A DNA stretch of 64,000 bases from Orlajensenia leifsoniae (GCF_004570845.1 NZ_SPQZ01000002.1:62001-126000); one strand, 5' to 3'; counted from the first letter of the stretch, positions 1-9,182 are shown. Numbers and translations: made by a program. Notes: generated from the letters alone by a model not told the origin.

Positions 1-490
1 GTCCGTAGGCCCTCTCGACGACCCGCTCACCCGTGCCCGCCTGGAAGCCGAACAGCACGGTGCCGCCCGGGATGAGAACCCGCCCGACCTCGCGAACGAT
101 GGCGGCCACATCTGTCTTGCTGCTGTGGATCACGGCATACCAGCAGAGGACCGCCCGGATCGAGGAATCAGCGTGCGGGAGCGTCCGGAGGTCACCGGTC
201 TCCACAGGGACTCCTGGGTTGCTCGCTCGAGCGTGGCCGATCATCTCCGGCGACAGGTCGATACCGACCAGGGGCGACACCTCGCGAGCAGACAGGTAGT
301 GCAGCATCCTGCCCGTGCCGCACCCCGCGTCGAGCACGGGCAGATCCGAGTCGGGGAGGTGCGCGATGAAGTGATCGAGCATGCCGAGTTCGAGCGGCGC
401 TTCGTAGCGCGTGTCGGGCAGGACCTCGGCGTACGTGTGCGCGACGGTGTCGTAGAGCCGACGGGTCTCGTCGATGCGGTCCTCGCTCAT
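1..490 (-). CDS. Class I SAM-dependent methyltransferase (3' end cut by window)
   Basis: The minus-strand frame reads from an ATG at 490 off the left window edge, so the C-terminus is missing. The translation begins MSEDRIDETRRLYDTVAHTY and contains the SAM-binding glycine motif LDAGCGTGRML, an acidic residue at the end of strand 2 (VGIDLSPEMIGHAR) and motif II/III-like segments (ETGDLRTLPHADSSI). This is a typical small Rossmann-fold methyltransferase of the Methyltransf_11/25 type; the substrate is unknown. Its ATG overlaps the TGA of the upstream GNAT gene in an ATGA junction, so the two are translationally coupled. Confidence 0.87.
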   Translation of the reverse strand, partial: MSEDRIDETRRLYDTVAHTYAEVLPDTRYEAPLELGMLDHFIAHLPDSDLPVLDAGCGTGRMLHYLSAREVSPLVGIDLSPEMIGHARASNPGVPVETGDLRTLPHADSSIRAVLCWYAVIHSSKTDVAAIVREVGRVLIPGGTVLFGFQAGTGERVVERAYG

Positions 491-990
491 GGGCGAGCCA
501 GCCTCTTCGCGTACCAGTTCGTCGCGTTCGGGTTGTCGTTGTACGGCTCCACGTCCATATAGCCCGCTCGCCGGTACAGCCCGCCGGCGGCCTCGAGGCT
601 GGCGTTGGTGTCGAGCACGACCTCGGTGGCGCCGAAGGCCAGCGCACGGTCCTCGAGCTCGGCGAGCAGCGCGCGCCCGGCGCCGAGTCCCCGCGCGCTG
701 GGTCGCAGGTACAGGTGCTTGACCTCGTAGCGCACGACGCCGTCGGGCGCCGGCAGGCGCCGGATGCCGCCACATCCCACAGCAGCGGAGTCGTCGTCCG
801 CGGCATCCGTCGCCGCATCGTCCTCGACCACCAGGAACACCCCGGCCGGCGGCACGAACTGCTCGGGAGACGGGAAGGTCGTGCGATACCCGCCGGCGCT
901 CGGGAAGGTCGCCGCGCGCTCGGCGAAGTACTCGGCGAGCAGCGTGTGGGCCGTCGCATCCGTCACGGGAACCTCGCGGAAACGCACCAT
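487..990 (-). CDS. GNAT family N-acetyltransferase
   Basis: About 167 aa beginning MVRFREVPVTDATAH. The acetyl-CoA binding segment is visible as LYLRPSARGLGAGRALLAEL (motif A, R/Q-x-x-G-x-G/A), followed by the C-terminal beta strand and AAGGLYRRAGY typical of GNATs. I chose the ATG at 990 over a longer upstream frame because it sits 6 nt after a TACGCT -10 box (997-1002 on the complement), giving a leaderless start, and because the longer N-terminus is only low-complexity Arg/Gly. It overlaps the downstream methyltransferase by 4 nt. The acceptor is unknown. Confidence 0.87.
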   Translation of the reverse strand: MVRFREVPVTDATAHTLLAEYFAERAATFPSAGGYRTTFPSPEQFVPPAGVFLVVEDDAATDAADDDSAAVGCGGIRRLPAPDGVVRYEVKHLYLRPSARGLGAGRALLAELEDRALAFGATEVVLDTNASLEAAGGLYRRAGYMDVEPYNDNPNATNWYAKRLARP

Positions 991-996
991 GCTGCC

Positions 997-1002
997 AGCG
1001 TA
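997..1002 (-). promoter_or_regulatory. -10 box (TACGCT) of leaderless GNAT/methyltransferase operon
   Basis: On the minus strand TACGCT is followed by ggcagc and then the ATG at 990. No Shine-Dalgarno is present. It fits the leaderless pattern seen at many genes in this window. Confidence 0.55.
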
Positions 1003-1078
1003 TTCGTCCAGGCGGGCTCCCGAGGTCGCCCGGGGCCGACGCCTGCCGCGAGACCCCGAACCTCCCACCCCCGATTGC

Positions 1079-1084
1079 TAGGCT
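1079..1084 (+). promoter_or_regulatory. -10 box (TAGGCT) of leaderless dapB
   Basis: TAGGCT is followed by gaccgg and the GTG start at 1091. The 6-nt spacing leaves no room for a ribosome binding site, so the transcript probably begins at the start codon. Confidence 0.55.
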
Positions 1085-1090
1085 GACCGG

Positions 1091-1885
1091 GTGACAACAC
1101 GCGTTGCCGTCATCGGCGCCACAGGCAGGCTCGGCTCCCTCGTCTCGCGACTCGTGCGCGAGTCCGACGACTTCGAGCTCGTCGCCGAACTCAGCTCCCG
1201 CAGCGGGCTCGACGCCATGCTCGGAGCGGACATCGCGGTCGACGTCAGCCACCCGGCCGTCAGCGGCGAGATCGTGGAGTACGCGGTCGAGAACGGCCTG
1301 CGCGTGCTCGTCGGCACCTCCGGCTGGAGCCAGGAACGCATCGGCGCCATCACCTCGCGGGTCACGGCTAGCGAGGGAGCCGTCGTGTTCATCCCGAACT
1401 TCTCGGTCGGATCCGTGCTCGGCACCCGCCTCGCCACGATCGCGGCGCGCTACTTCGACTCCATCGAGATCGTCGAGGCCCACCACGCGGGCAAGGTCGA
1501 TTCGCCCTCGGGCACCGCCGTGCGCACGGCCGAGCTCATGACCCGTGCCCGCGCCGAGCTCGGACCCGTAGACGCCCCGCACACCGACCAGCGTGCCCGT
1601 GGCCAGCAGGTCGCCAGCATCCCCGTGCACAGCCTGCGCGTCGCCGGCCTTCTCGCCAGCCAGCAGGTCGTCTTCGGCGGCCGCGGCGAGACCCTCGCCA
1701 TTCGCCACGACACCATCTCGGACGAGTCCTACGAGCAGGGCATCATGCTCGCGCTCCGTGCCCTGCGCGAGGCGAGCGGCGTCACCGTCGGCCTCGACGC
1801 GCTGCTCGGCCTCGGATCGATCGGAGGCGAGGTTCCGCCGGCACCGGTCGACCCTCGCGACACCTCCGACCTCGTGCAGGACTGA
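1091..1885 (+). CDS. dapB: 4-hydroxy-tetrahydrodipicolinate reductase
   Basis: A 264-aa protein that reduces 4-hydroxy-tetrahydrodipicolinate with NAD(P)H in the lysine/diaminopimelate pathway. The N-terminus VAVIGATGRLGSLV is the dinucleotide-binding Rossmann motif. The DapB signature is visible as VEAHHAGKVDSPSGTA (E-x-H-H-x-x-K-x-D-x-P-S-G-T-A), with the catalytic His and Lys, and the C-terminal dimer domain has GGRGETLAIRHD. Length matches actinobacterial DapB. A GTG start is preferred because it follows the -10 box directly. dapA and dapF lie elsewhere in the window, so the pathway is dispersed. Confidence 0.96.
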   Translation: MTTRVAVIGATGRLGSLVSRLVRESDDFELVAELSSRSGLDAMLGADIAVDVSHPAVSGEIVEYAVENGLRVLVGTSGWSQERIGAITSRVTASEGAVVFIPNFSVGSVLGTRLATIAARYFDSIEIVEAHHAGKVDSPSGTAVRTAELMTRARAELGPVDAPHTDQRARGQQVASIPVHSLRVAGLLASQQVVFGGRGETLAIRHDTISDESYEQGIMLALRALREASGVTVGLDALLGLGSIGGEVPPAPVDPRDTSDLVQD

Positions 1886-1890
1886 CGCGC

Positions 1891-2364
1891 GTGAAGTCCC
1901 GCACCGCCGCCTGGCTGATGGCCCTGCTGCTCGTTCTCTACTTCGTGCTCGTCGGCTGGCGCGCCGTGCAGTTCATGGGCACCGGCGAGCTCGTCGGCAT
2001 CCTCATCGGCATCGCCCTCATCGTGCTGCCGTTCGTCGGAGCGTGGGCGCTGTGGCGCGAGCTGGCGTTCGGCTTCGGGAGCGAGCGCCTCGTCAAGCGT
2101 CTCGATGCCGAAGACGAGCTGCCCGTCGAGGAGCTCACGGTGAGTGCGACGGGGCGCCCGGACCGCGTCGAGGCTGCCGCCGACTTCGCGCGCTTCCAGA
2201 GCGCGGTGGAGGAGCATCCGGAATCCTGGCGCGATTGGTTCCGCCTCGGACTCGCCTACGACGCCGCGCGCGATCGCCGACGGGCTCGTCGAGCCATTTC
2301 ACACGCCATCAGGCTCGAGCGTGCCGAGTCTCGGGCCGATCCCGCTGCGGGCGACGTCCGCTGA
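1891..2364 (+). CDS. Membrane protein with cytosolic helical (TPR-like) tail
   Basis: A 157-aa protein starting 5 nt after dapB, so probably co-transcribed. Two transmembrane helices are visible near residues 6-26 (WLMALLLVLYFVLVGW) and 33-55 (LVGILIGIALIVLPFVGAWAL). The C-terminal part reads EEHPESWRDWFRLGLAYDAARD and then RRARRAISHAI, resembling one tetratricopeptide repeat. I do not recognise a characterised function. The last ~56 nt overlap the convergent epimerase gene. Confidence 0.75.
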   Translation: MKSRTAAWLMALLLVLYFVLVGWRAVQFMGTGELVGILIGIALIVLPFVGAWALWRELAFGFGSERLVKRLDAEDELPVEELTVSATGRPDRVEAAADFARFQSAVEEHPESWRDWFRLGLAYDAARDRRRARRAISHAIRLERAESRADPAAGDVR

Positions 2365-3238
2365 GCATCCAGTCGATGGCCTGTTCGGCCGTCTCGTGCT
2401 GGAACCTGTAGCCGCTCGCCACCAGCTTCTGCGGCACGACCTCCTGGTCGGCCAGCAGCAGGTCTCGGGCGTCCTGCAGTGCCAGTTCGACGAGCTTCTT
2501 CGGCGCAGGCACGAGATAGGGCCTGTGCAGCGCCGTCGTGAAGGCGCGCATGATGCGCTCCGCCGACGCGGCGACCGGGGCGACGAGGTTCACGGGACCT
2601 GAGACGTCCGCCGTCAGCAGATGACGGATGGCGCCCACCTCGTCGGGCAGGGTGATCCACGGCCAGTGCTGCTTGCCGCTCCCGAGAGGGCCGGCGAGGC
2701 CGAGACGGCTCTGCAGTTCGACGAGCGAGAGCACGCCACCCTGACCGACGACGAGACCAGTGCGCATGGTCACCACGCGCACGCCGTCGGGTGCCCGCCT
2801 GGCGGCCTTCTCCCAAGCGTCGACGACATCGGCGAGGTAGCCGTGGCCACGCACCGACGATTCGGTGAGCACGTCGCCCGGACGGTCACCGTAGATGCCG
2901 ACCGCCGACCCGCTCAGGAAGATCGACGGCGGCTTCGAGGCCGTGCGCATGGCATCCGTCAGCGTGTGAGTGGCACGGATGCGGGAGGTGAAGATCTCGC
3001 GCTTCCACTTCGGCGTCCACGGCAGGCGCGCCAGCGAGGCGCCCGAGAGGTTGATGACGGCGTCGACGTCGTCCATGATCCCGCCGGGGATGACGCCCTT
3101 CTCGGGGTGCCACTCGACCTCGTCGCTTCGGGTGGGGGCGCGGCGCACGAGGCGCAGCACCTCATGGCCGTGGGACGTGAGGGAGTGCCCGAGGTCGCTG
3201 CCGATGAAGCCCGACGCTCCGGAGACGAGGATGCGCAT
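2309..3238 (-). CDS. TIGR01777 family NAD(P)-binding epimerase (SDR39U1-like)
   Basis: A 309-aa extended short-chain dehydrogenase. The N-terminal MRILVSGASGFIGSDLGHSL is the NAD(P)-binding GxxGxxG region; VINLSGASLARLPWTPKWK and SGSAVGIYGD are hallmarks of the YfcH/TIGR01777 family, with the catalytic Tyr in GIYGD. The C-terminal DUF1731-type region ends LVASGYRFQHETAEQAIDWML. The substrate of this family is not established. Its 3' end overlaps the convergent membrane-protein gene by about 56 nt, a real antisense overlap unless one C-terminus is mis-set. Confidence 0.9.
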   Translation of the reverse strand: MRILVSGASGFIGSDLGHSLTSHGHEVLRLVRRAPTRSDEVEWHPEKGVIPGGIMDDVDAVINLSGASLARLPWTPKWKREIFTSRIRATHTLTDAMRTASKPPSIFLSGSAVGIYGDRPGDVLTESSVRGHGYLADVVDAWEKAARRAPDGVRVVTMRTGLVVGQGGVLSLVELQSRLGLAGPLGSGKQHWPWITLPDEVGAIRHLLTADVSGPVNLVAPVAASAERIMRAFTTALHRPYLVPAPKKLVELALQDARDLLLADQEVVPQKLVASGYRFQHETAEQAIDWMLSGRRPQRDRPETRHARA

Positions 3239-3249
3239 GCGGTGAGCGC

Positions 3250-3675
3250 CTAGGCCAGAGTCGCTTCGATCGTGATGGGGATGCCGGCGAGAGCCTTGGA
3301 GATGGGACAGTTGGCTTTGGCGAGCTGGGCGATCGACTCGAATTCGGTGTCGGAGATGCCGGGAACGCTCGCGTTCACCAGCAGGTGGCTGCCCGTGACA
3401 CCGGTGCCGGCGACGAAGGTGACGGCCGCGGTCGTCTGGATGGAGGTCGGCGGGTGCCCGGCATTGGTGAGCTCATTGCTGAACGCCATCGAGAAGCAAC
3501 TCGCGTGGGAGGCGGCCAGAAGCTCCTCGGGATTCGTCGTTCCCGACTCGCCGTCGGCGCGGGCCTTCCAGTTGATCGGGAAGGTCGCGACCTTCGAGGA
3601 ATCGAAGCTCACCGTGCCGTTCCCTGTGAACAGTTCGCCGTTCCAGACCGTTGTTGCCTCGCTCGTGAGCGCCAT
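3250..3675 (-). CDS. osmC: OsmC/Ohr family peroxiredoxin
   Basis: About 141 aa beginning MALTSEATTVWNGELFTGNG, an OsmC-type thiol peroxidase that reduces organic hydroperoxides. The two catalytic cysteines are visible in ASHASCFSMAFSNEL and ANCPISKAL, in the usual order and spacing. The start at 3675 has a strong ribosome binding site (GAGGAGG) about 6 nt upstream, and I reject a longer frame starting at 3720. It lies 11 nt upstream of the epimerase gene start and may be co-transcribed with it. Confidence 0.93.
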   Translation of the reverse strand: MALTSEATTVWNGELFTGNGTVSFDSSKVATFPINWKARADGESGTTNPEELLAASHASCFSMAFSNELTNAGHPPTSIQTTAAVTFVAGTGVTGSHLLVNASVPGISDTEFESIAQLAKANCPISKALAGIPITIEATLA

Positions 3676-3785
3676 GGGTTCCTCCTCGAAGTGGACTCTT
3701 CCCACCCTAAGGAACTGCACGCCCGGTATCTACGCCCTGCACGGGGATGTGCGGCTGGTGCCCAGCAACGGCGCTCGCCGGCTCG

Positions 3786-4319
3786 TCAGGCGGCGGCGGG
3801 CCGCAGACGCTGCAGCAGCAGGTAGATCTGGCAGCCGAGGCAGAAGCCGAACGCCGAGTTGAGGAAGGCCGCCACGAACGCGAACGCCGCGGCGATGACG
3901 ACGGCCGGTGCGATGCCGAGGAGGCCGAGGATCACGCCGACGCCGGTCACGAACAGCCCTACTCCCTGGGCGAAGGTCGGCGGACGCGGATCCTCACGAT
4001 CCGACGTCGGTGTGAGACGGGGGAGGACGACCCGGCGGAAGATGATGGCGAACGGATGCCGCCGGATGCCGGCGATCGTCGTCCACGCGAACGTCGCCGC
4101 AACGACCGCGAGAAGCAGCAGCGCCGCGAGGTCGGCGCCGGCGAGGCCCAGAACGACGTCGATGAAGAGGATCACGGCGGTGATCGTCGCGACGAAGCGC
4201 GGGCCGCGCGGGTCGATGCCGGCGGGGGCCTGCGGGGCTGCGGTGCCGGCTGCGGTTGGCGCGGCAGCTGTGCTCGCGCTGGCGCTCGCGCTGCGTCGGG
4301 TCTGGTTCTCGGCGGTCAT
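3786..4319 (-). CDS. DUF4395 integral membrane protein
   Basis: A 177-aa membrane protein. After an Ala/Thr-rich N-terminus and [16 protein letters not shown] come four hydrophobic segments, including [35 protein letters not shown] and a C-terminal [17 protein letters not shown] with a CLGC dicysteine. The family is usually encoded next to a thioredoxin-like protein, as here. The CxxC at the membrane face suggests a redox relay partner; that is inference. The start overlaps the thioredoxin stop (ATGA). Confidence 0.85.
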   Translation of the reverse strand: MTAENQTRRSASASASTAAAPTAAGTAAPQAPAGIDPRGPRFVATITAVILFIDVVLGLAGADLAALLLLAVVAATFAWTTIAGIRRHPFAIIFRRVVLPRLTPTSDREDPRPPTFAQGVGLFVTGVGVILGLLGIAPAVVIAAAFAFVAAFLNSAFGFCLGCQIYLLLQRLRPAAA

Positions 4320-4894
4320 GCTGGGCTCCCGATGATGGTGGTGAGGCGGTCGGAGACGGCGCGCCGATCCGGGGCGCCGCCCACGCGGGCGCGCACGGTT
4401 CCGCGTCCGTCGAGGATGAGGGTGGTCGGCGTCTGCAGCACGTTGTAGCGGCGGGCGATGTCCGGACGGTGCGTGAGGTCGACGTCGAGGTGGCGAACGC
4501 CGATGTGCTCTCCCGCGATGTCGCCCAGCACGACGCGGGTCTGCGGGCAGCGGGAGCAGAACTCGGTGGAGAACTGCAGCAGCGTCGCGTTCTCACCGAA
4601 CTGCTCGTCGGTGTCGACGTCGGCCGGGGTGACGATCAGGGCGGCGTGCGGAGAGGCGAGCGTGGATGCGGGCGCCGCCGTGGAGGGAGAGCCGGCCGCG
4701 CTCGGAGTCGCGACCGCCGCCGATGCCTCGCCTGCGGCATCCGTCACCGTGATGCGACCATCGCGGGAGCGCAGCCAGAATCCGAGCGCAGTGGTCGCGG
4801 CGACCAGCGCGAGGGCTGCTGCGAGGGCGACGATCCACTGCATCCGACCATGGTCGCGCAGGGCGGACCGGAGGCGGCGAGTATGACCTGCCAT
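4316..4894 (-). CDS. Membrane-anchored thioredoxin-like protein
   Basis: About 192 aa from the ATG at 4894. A signal-anchor helix ([20 protein letters not shown], roughly residues 19-38) is followed by an Ala/Ser/Pro linker and a thioredoxin fold. The redox motif is FCSRCP (CxxC), and the cis-proline loop [15 protein letters not shown] is present. It probably acts outside the membrane as a thiol-disulfide protein. It forms an operon with the DUF4395 gene through a 4-nt overlap and diverges from thyA with about 78 bp between start codons. Confidence 0.85.
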   Translation of the reverse strand: MAGHTRRLRSALRDHGRMQWIVALAAALALVAATTALGFWLRSRDGRITVTDAAGEASAAVATPSAAGSPSTAAPASTLASPHAALIVTPADVDTDEQFGENATLLQFSTEFCSRCPQTRVVLGDIAGEHIGVRHLDVDLTHRPDIARRYNVLQTPTTLILDGRGTVRARVGGAPDRRAVSDRLTTIIGSPA

Positions 4895-4959
4895 GACGTC
4901 GGCGGCGGCATCCGTCGACGACGCGCTCGACACGCCTCGATGGTGTCGCCGCCCCGCGA

Positions 4960-4965
4960 TACGAT
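4960..4965 (+). promoter_or_regulatory. -10 box (TACGAT) of leaderless thyA
   Basis: TACGAT, then cgacgcg, then the ATG at 4973. There is no Shine-Dalgarno in the 7-nt gap. Confidence 0.55.
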
Positions 4966-4972
4966 CGACGCG

Positions 4973-5782
4973 ATGAGCGCCACGATCCCCACCCCATACG
5001 AGGACCTGCTGCGCGATGTGCTCGAGCACGGCGTGCAGAAGACCGACCGCACAGGCACCGGAACGCGCAGCGTGTTCGGTCGCCAGATCCGTTTCGATCT
5101 GGCCGAGGGCTTCCCCCTCATCACGACCAAGCGCGTGCACTTCAAGTCGATCGCCTATGAGCTGCTGTGGTTCCTGCGCGGCGAGAGCAATGTGGGCTGG
5201 CTGCGTGAGAACGGCGTCACGATCTGGGACGAGTGGGCGGATGCCGCCGGCGAGCTCGGCCCCGTCTACGGCGTGCAGTGGCGGTCATGGCCGACGCCGT
5301 CGGGCGAGCAGATCGACCAGATCAGCGACGTGATCGACGCCATCCGTGCCACGCCCGACTCGCGACGCCTCATCGTGTCGGCGTGGAACCCCGCCGACAT
5401 CCCGAACATGGCGCTGGCCCCGTGCCACGCCCTGTTCCAGTTCTACGTGGCCGACGGCAAGCTCTCGTGCCAGCTCTACCAGCGCAGCGCCGACATGTTC
5501 CTCGGTGTGCCGTTCAACATCGCGTCGTATGCGCTGCTCACGCTCATGGTCGCCGACCAGGTCGGCCTGGAGCCGGGTGAGTTCGTCTGGACCGGCGGCG
5601 ACTGCCACATCTACGACAACCACGTCGCCCAGGTCACAGAGCAGCTCTCGCGCGATCCCTACCCGTATCCGACCGTGCGCATCGACGCGAAGCGCGACAG
5701 CATCTTCGACTACGAGTTCGGCGACTTCGTCGTCGAGGGCTACGAGCACCACCCCGCCATTCGCGGCGTCGTCGCCGTATGA
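4973..5782 (+). CDS. thyA: Thymidylate synthase
   Basis: A 269-aa enzyme converting dUMP to dTMP with methylenetetrahydrofolate. Visible landmarks are the phosphate-binding [22 protein letters not shown], the catalytic cysteine in [33 protein letters not shown] and the C-terminal [13 protein letters not shown]. Length matches E. coli ThyA. It overlaps folA by 4 nt (ATGA), a classical pairing because ThyA produces the dihydrofolate that FolA recycles. A longer in-frame N-terminal extension is rejected because homology begins at [13 protein letters not shown]. Confidence 0.98.
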   Translation: MSATIPTPYEDLLRDVLEHGVQKTDRTGTGTRSVFGRQIRFDLAEGFPLITTKRVHFKSIAYELLWFLRGESNVGWLRENGVTIWDEWADAAGELGPVYGVQWRSWPTPSGEQIDQISDVIDAIRATPDSRRLIVSAWNPADIPNMALAPCHALFQFYVADGKLSCQLYQRSADMFLGVPFNIASYALLTLMVADQVGLEPGEFVWTGGDCHIYDNHVAQVTEQLSRDPYPYPTVRIDAKRDSIFDYEFGDFVVEGYEHHPAIRGVVAV

Positions 5783-6330
5783 CGGATGCGGCATCCGTTC
5801 CCCTCGGTCTGATCTGGGCGCAGTCCTCCGACGGCACGATCGGACGTGATGGTGTCATGCCGTGGCACCTGCCCGAAGACCTCGCGCACTTCAAGCAGGT
5901 GACGCTCGGCGCGCCGGTCGTCATGGGTCGCAAGACGTGGGACTCGCTGCCGCCCCGCTTCCGCCCCCTCGCCGGACGCCGCAACATCGTCCTGACCCGC
6001 CAGCGCGACTGGTCGGCCGACGGCGCCGGGGTCGCCCACTCGATCGAGGCAGCCATCGCCCTCGCCGCCGAGCCCGTTTCGGCAACGGATGCCGCCCCCG
6101 AGCGCATCTGGATCATCGGCGGGGCGGAGCTCTTCGCCGCCCTCATCGACCAGGCCGACGTGCTCGAGGTCACCGAGATCGACGCGTCGTTCCCCGGCGA
6201 CACCGAGGCTCCGCTCATCGGCGCGGCCTGGTCGGCCGCGATCACCGACCCCGCCGAGTCCGAGCCCCTGCGCTGGCACACCTCCCGCACGGGCCTCCAG
6301 TACCGCTTCCTCACCTACACTCGCGGCTGA
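5779..6330 (+). CDS. folA: Dihydrofolate reductase
   Basis: A 183-aa enzyme reducing dihydrofolate to tetrahydrofolate with NADPH. The family pattern is visible in [34 protein letters not shown] and [20 protein letters not shown], with [11 protein letters not shown] forming the NADPH site. It has a 4-nt overlap with the upstream thyA and is translationally coupled. Confidence 0.97.
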   Translation: MTDAASVPLGLIWAQSSDGTIGRDGVMPWHLPEDLAHFKQVTLGAPVVMGRKTWDSLPPRFRPLAGRRNIVLTRQRDWSADGAGVAHSIEAAIALAAEPVSATDAAPERIWIIGGAELFAALIDQADVLEVTEIDASFPGDTEAPLIGAAWSAAITDPAESEPLRWHTSRTGLQYRFLTYTRG

Positions 6331-6380
6331 TCGCCCGTCCGCCCACCCGCAGACGCACGAATCAGGCTGAATCGGCCTCG

Positions 6381-6428
6381 ACAGGCTCGATTCGACCGAT
6401 CGCGCCTGTCGACGGCGATCGAGCCTGT
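6381..6428. repeat. Inverted repeat between folA and dapA
   Basis: The arms acaggctcgat (6381-6391) and atcgagcctgt (6418-6428) are perfectly complementary over 11 bp with a 26-nt spacer. There is no T-run, so it may be a weak terminator of thyA-folA or a small interspersed palindrome. The flanking cctgttct is also found in the oleD-downstream repeat. Confidence 0.45.
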
Positions 6429-6472
6429 TCTGCGTCGGCGTCATGGCGCGGCGGGCCAGGCGCCCGAACCGA

Positions 6473-6478
6473 TACGCT
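6473..6478 (+). promoter_or_regulatory. -10 box (TACGCT) of leaderless dapA
   Basis: TACGCT, then ggagggc, then the GTG at 6486. The ggagg in the spacer could also act as a ribosome binding site if transcription starts earlier. Confidence 0.5.
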
Positions 6479-6485
6479 GGAGGGC

Positions 6486-7460
6486 GTGTCGACGCAAAAC
6501 CCCTTCGGTCAGGTCCTTGTCGCTCTCGTCACGCCTTTCACCGCCGACGGTGAGGTGGATTGGCCGGGAGTCGAGAAGCACATCGACGACGTCATCAACT
6601 CCGGAGCCGACGGCATCGTCGTCACGGGCACCACGGGTGAGACCAGCACGCTGACCGACCAGGAGAAGCTCAAGCTCGTCGAGGTCGGCAAGTCCGTCTC
6701 GGCCGGCCGCGCCAAGATCATCACCGGCGGCGGATCCAACGAGACCGCCCACGCCATCCAGCTCGCCCAGCAGAGCGAGAAGGCCGGCGCCGACGGCAAC
6801 ATGATCGTCACGCCGTACTACAACAAGCCGACCCAGGCCGGCATCCTCACCCACTTCCGCATGGTCGCGGATGCCACCGACCTTCCGGTCATCCTCTACG
6901 ACATCCCCGGTCGCACCGGCGTGCCCATCAAGTACGAGACGATCATCCGCCTCGCGAAGCACCCCAACATCCTCGCCGTCAAAGACGCGAAGGGGGACTT
7001 CAGCGAGGTGAGCCGTGTGCTCAACCAGACCGACCTCATGTACTTCTCGGGCGACGACGCGAACATCCTCGCGCACCTCGCCATCGGAGCATCCGGCCTC
7101 ATCGGAGTCACGGCCAACATCGCGGCCAAGCCGTACCGGACCATCGTCGACGCCGTGAACGCCGGCGATCTCCACACGGCGACGGATGCGCACCGCAAGC
7201 TCGAACCACTGGTGCGCGCGGTCATGACCCACGTGCCCGGCACCGTCGCGGCCAAGTACATCCTCCATGGCCTCGGCCGCATCGGGAGCCCGCGCGTGCG
7301 GCTTCCCCTCGTGGGACCCGAGGAGTGGGAGGCGGCGCAGATCGAAGACGAGATCGATCTCGTGCGCCACATTCCGGGAGTCAATTTCTCGAACTTCCGC
7401 CCAGATCGTAATGCCGCAGCAGGCGGCGCACTGCCCCGAATCGCGGGCACAACACGCTAG
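6486..7460 (+). CDS. dapA: 4-hydroxy-tetrahydrodipicolinate synthase
   Basis: A 324-aa class I aldolase condensing pyruvate and aspartate semialdehyde, the first committed step of lysine/DAP synthesis. The signature GIVVTGTTGETSTLTDQEK is present, along with MIVTPYYNKPTQAGIL, the catalytic Tyr region ILYDIPGRTGV and the Schiff-base lysine in LAVKDAKGDFSEV. The GTG at 6486 (V-STQNPFGQVLVAL) is chosen because it follows the -10 box and matches the family N-terminus. The end is 45 nt before ribonuclease J, a neighbour order common in actinobacteria. Confidence 0.97.
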   Translation: MSTQNPFGQVLVALVTPFTADGEVDWPGVEKHIDDVINSGADGIVVTGTTGETSTLTDQEKLKLVEVGKSVSAGRAKIITGGGSNETAHAIQLAQQSEKAGADGNMIVTPYYNKPTQAGILTHFRMVADATDLPVILYDIPGRTGVPIKYETIIRLAKHPNILAVKDAKGDFSEVSRVLNQTDLMYFSGDDANILAHLAIGASGLIGVTANIAAKPYRTIVDAVNAGDLHTATDAHRKLEPLVRAVMTHVPGTVAAKYILHGLGRIGSPRVRLPLVGPEEWEAAQIEDEIDLVRHIPGVNFSNFRPDRNAAAGGALPRIAGTTR

Positions 7461-7505
7461 CGCTGGAGCGAATCCAGCGCGTGAAGAACAAGTAACGGAG
7501 GGCTC

Positions 7506-9182
7506 ATGCCCGGAGAAGTATACGAACCAGCCCCGCTCGAACCGGGAACCCTGCGGATCATCCCCATCGGTGGTCTCGGCGAGATCGGTCGCAACATGAC
7601 CATGTTCGAGATCGACGGCAAGATCCTCATCGTCGACTGCGGCGTGCTCTTCCCTGAGGAGCACCAGCCGGGCGTCGACCTGATCCTGCCCGACTTCAGC
7701 CCGATCCGCGACCGCCTCGACGACATCGTCGCCGTCGTGCTCACGCACGGCCACGAGGACCACATCGGCGCCGTCCCCTACCTCCTGAAGCTGCGCGCCG
7801 ACATCCCGCTCATCGGGTCCGGTCTCACGCTCGCCCTCATCGAGGCGAAGCTCAAGGAGCACCGCATCAAGCCGTTCGTCCTCACCGTCAAGGAAGGCGA
7901 CATGGAGGCGATGGGGCCGTTCGACCTCGAATTCGTCGCCGTCAACCACTCGATCCCGGATGCCCTGGCCGTCGTCATCCACTCGGCTGCCGGAACCGTC
8001 ATGGCCACCGGTGACTTCAAGATGGACCAGCTGCCGCTCGACGGCCGCCTCACCGACCTGCGCGAGTTCGCCCGCCTCGGCAAGAGCGGCGTCGACCTGT
8101 TCCTCGTCGACTCAACCAACGCCGACGTTCCCGGCTTCACGACGCCGGAGCGCGCGATCGGCCCGGTTCTCGACCAGGTCATCTCGAAGGCGACCGGCAA
8201 GGTCATCGTCGCCAGCTTCTCGAGCCACGTGCACCGCGTGCAGCAGGTGCTCGACGCCGCGCACGCCAACGGCCGCCGCGTCGCCCTGCTCGGACGCTCG
8301 ATGGTGCGCAACATGACCATCGCCGCCGACCTCGGCTACCTCAAGGTGCCCGAGAACGTGCTCGTCGACTACAAGAAGGCCGGCAACGTTCCCGAGAACC
8401 AGATCGTCTACATGTCGACCGGTTCGCAGGGCGAGCCGATGGCCGTGCTCAGCCGCATGGTCAACCGCGACCACGCGGTCGAGGTGGGGGAGGGTGACAC
8501 CGTCATCCTCGCTTCGAGCCTCATCCCGGGCAACGAGAACGCCGTGTACCGCATCATCGACGGCCTCACGAAGCTCGGCGCCAACGTCGTGCACAAGGGC
8601 AACGCCAAGGTGCACGTCTCGGGTCACGCTGCAGCAGGAGAACTGCTCTACGTCTACAACATCCTGAAGCCCAGGAACGTGCTCCCCGTGCACGGCGAGT
8701 GGCGCCACCTCTGGGCGAACGCCGCGCTCGCGCAGCAGACCGGCATCCCCGAGGCCAACACCTTCCTCGGTGAGGACGGAACCGTCTTCGACATGAAGGC
8801 CGGCGAGGTGAAGGTGGTCGGCCAGCTCGACCTCGGCTTCGTCTACGTCGACGGCTCGACCGTCGGTGAGATCACGGATGCCGACCTCAAGGATCGCCGC
8901 ATCCTCAGCGAGGAGGGCTTCATCTCGGTCATCGTCGTGGTGGATGCCGCAACGGGCAAGGTCATCACCGGCCCCGAGATCCACGCTCGCGGATTCGCCG
9001 AGGACGAGACCGTCTTCGACTCGGTCAAGCCCAAAATCGTCTCCGCCCTCGCCGAGGCGTCGCAGCAGGGCGTGCGCGACCAGCGCGCGCTCCAGCAGGT
9101 CGTGCGCCGGGTCGTCGGTCGCTGGGTGAACGTCTCGTTCCGCCGCCGTCCGATGATCGTCCCCCTGGTCATCGAGGCGTAA
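7506..9182 (+). CDS. rnj: Ribonuclease J
   Basis: A 558-aa metallo-beta-lactamase-fold RNase with endo- and 5'-exonuclease activity in RNA maturation and decay. The zinc motif HGHEDH lies within VVLTHGHEDHIGAVPY, and further ligands occur in VNHSIPDALAV, ATGDFKMDQLPLDG and HVSGHAAAGEL. A beta-CASP region includes ASFSSHVHRVQQVLDAA. The C-terminal domain ends RRRPMIVPLVIEA. It lies directly downstream of dapA and is followed by a strong terminator. Confidence 0.96.
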   Translation: MPGEVYEPAPLEPGTLRIIPIGGLGEIGRNMTMFEIDGKILIVDCGVLFPEEHQPGVDLILPDFSPIRDRLDDIVAVVLTHGHEDHIGAVPYLLKLRADIPLIGSGLTLALIEAKLKEHRIKPFVLTVKEGDMEAMGPFDLEFVAVNHSIPDALAVVIHSAAGTVMATGDFKMDQLPLDGRLTDLREFARLGKSGVDLFLVDSTNADVPGFTTPERAIGPVLDQVISKATGKVIVASFSSHVHRVQQVLDAAHANGRRVALLGRSMVRNMTIAADLGYLKVPENVLVDYKKAGNVPENQIVYMSTGSQGEPMAVLSRMVNRDHAVEVGEGDTVILASSLIPGNENAVYRIIDGLTKLGANVVHKGNAKVHVSGHAAAGELLYVYNILKPRNVLPVHGEWRHLWANAALAQQTGIPEANTFLGEDGTVFDMKAGEVKVVGQLDLGFVYVDGSTVGEITDADLKDRRILSEEGFISVIVVVDAATGKVITGPEIHARGFAEDETVFDSVKPKIVSALAEASQQGVRDQRALQQVVRRVVGRWVNVSFRRRPMIVPLVIEA

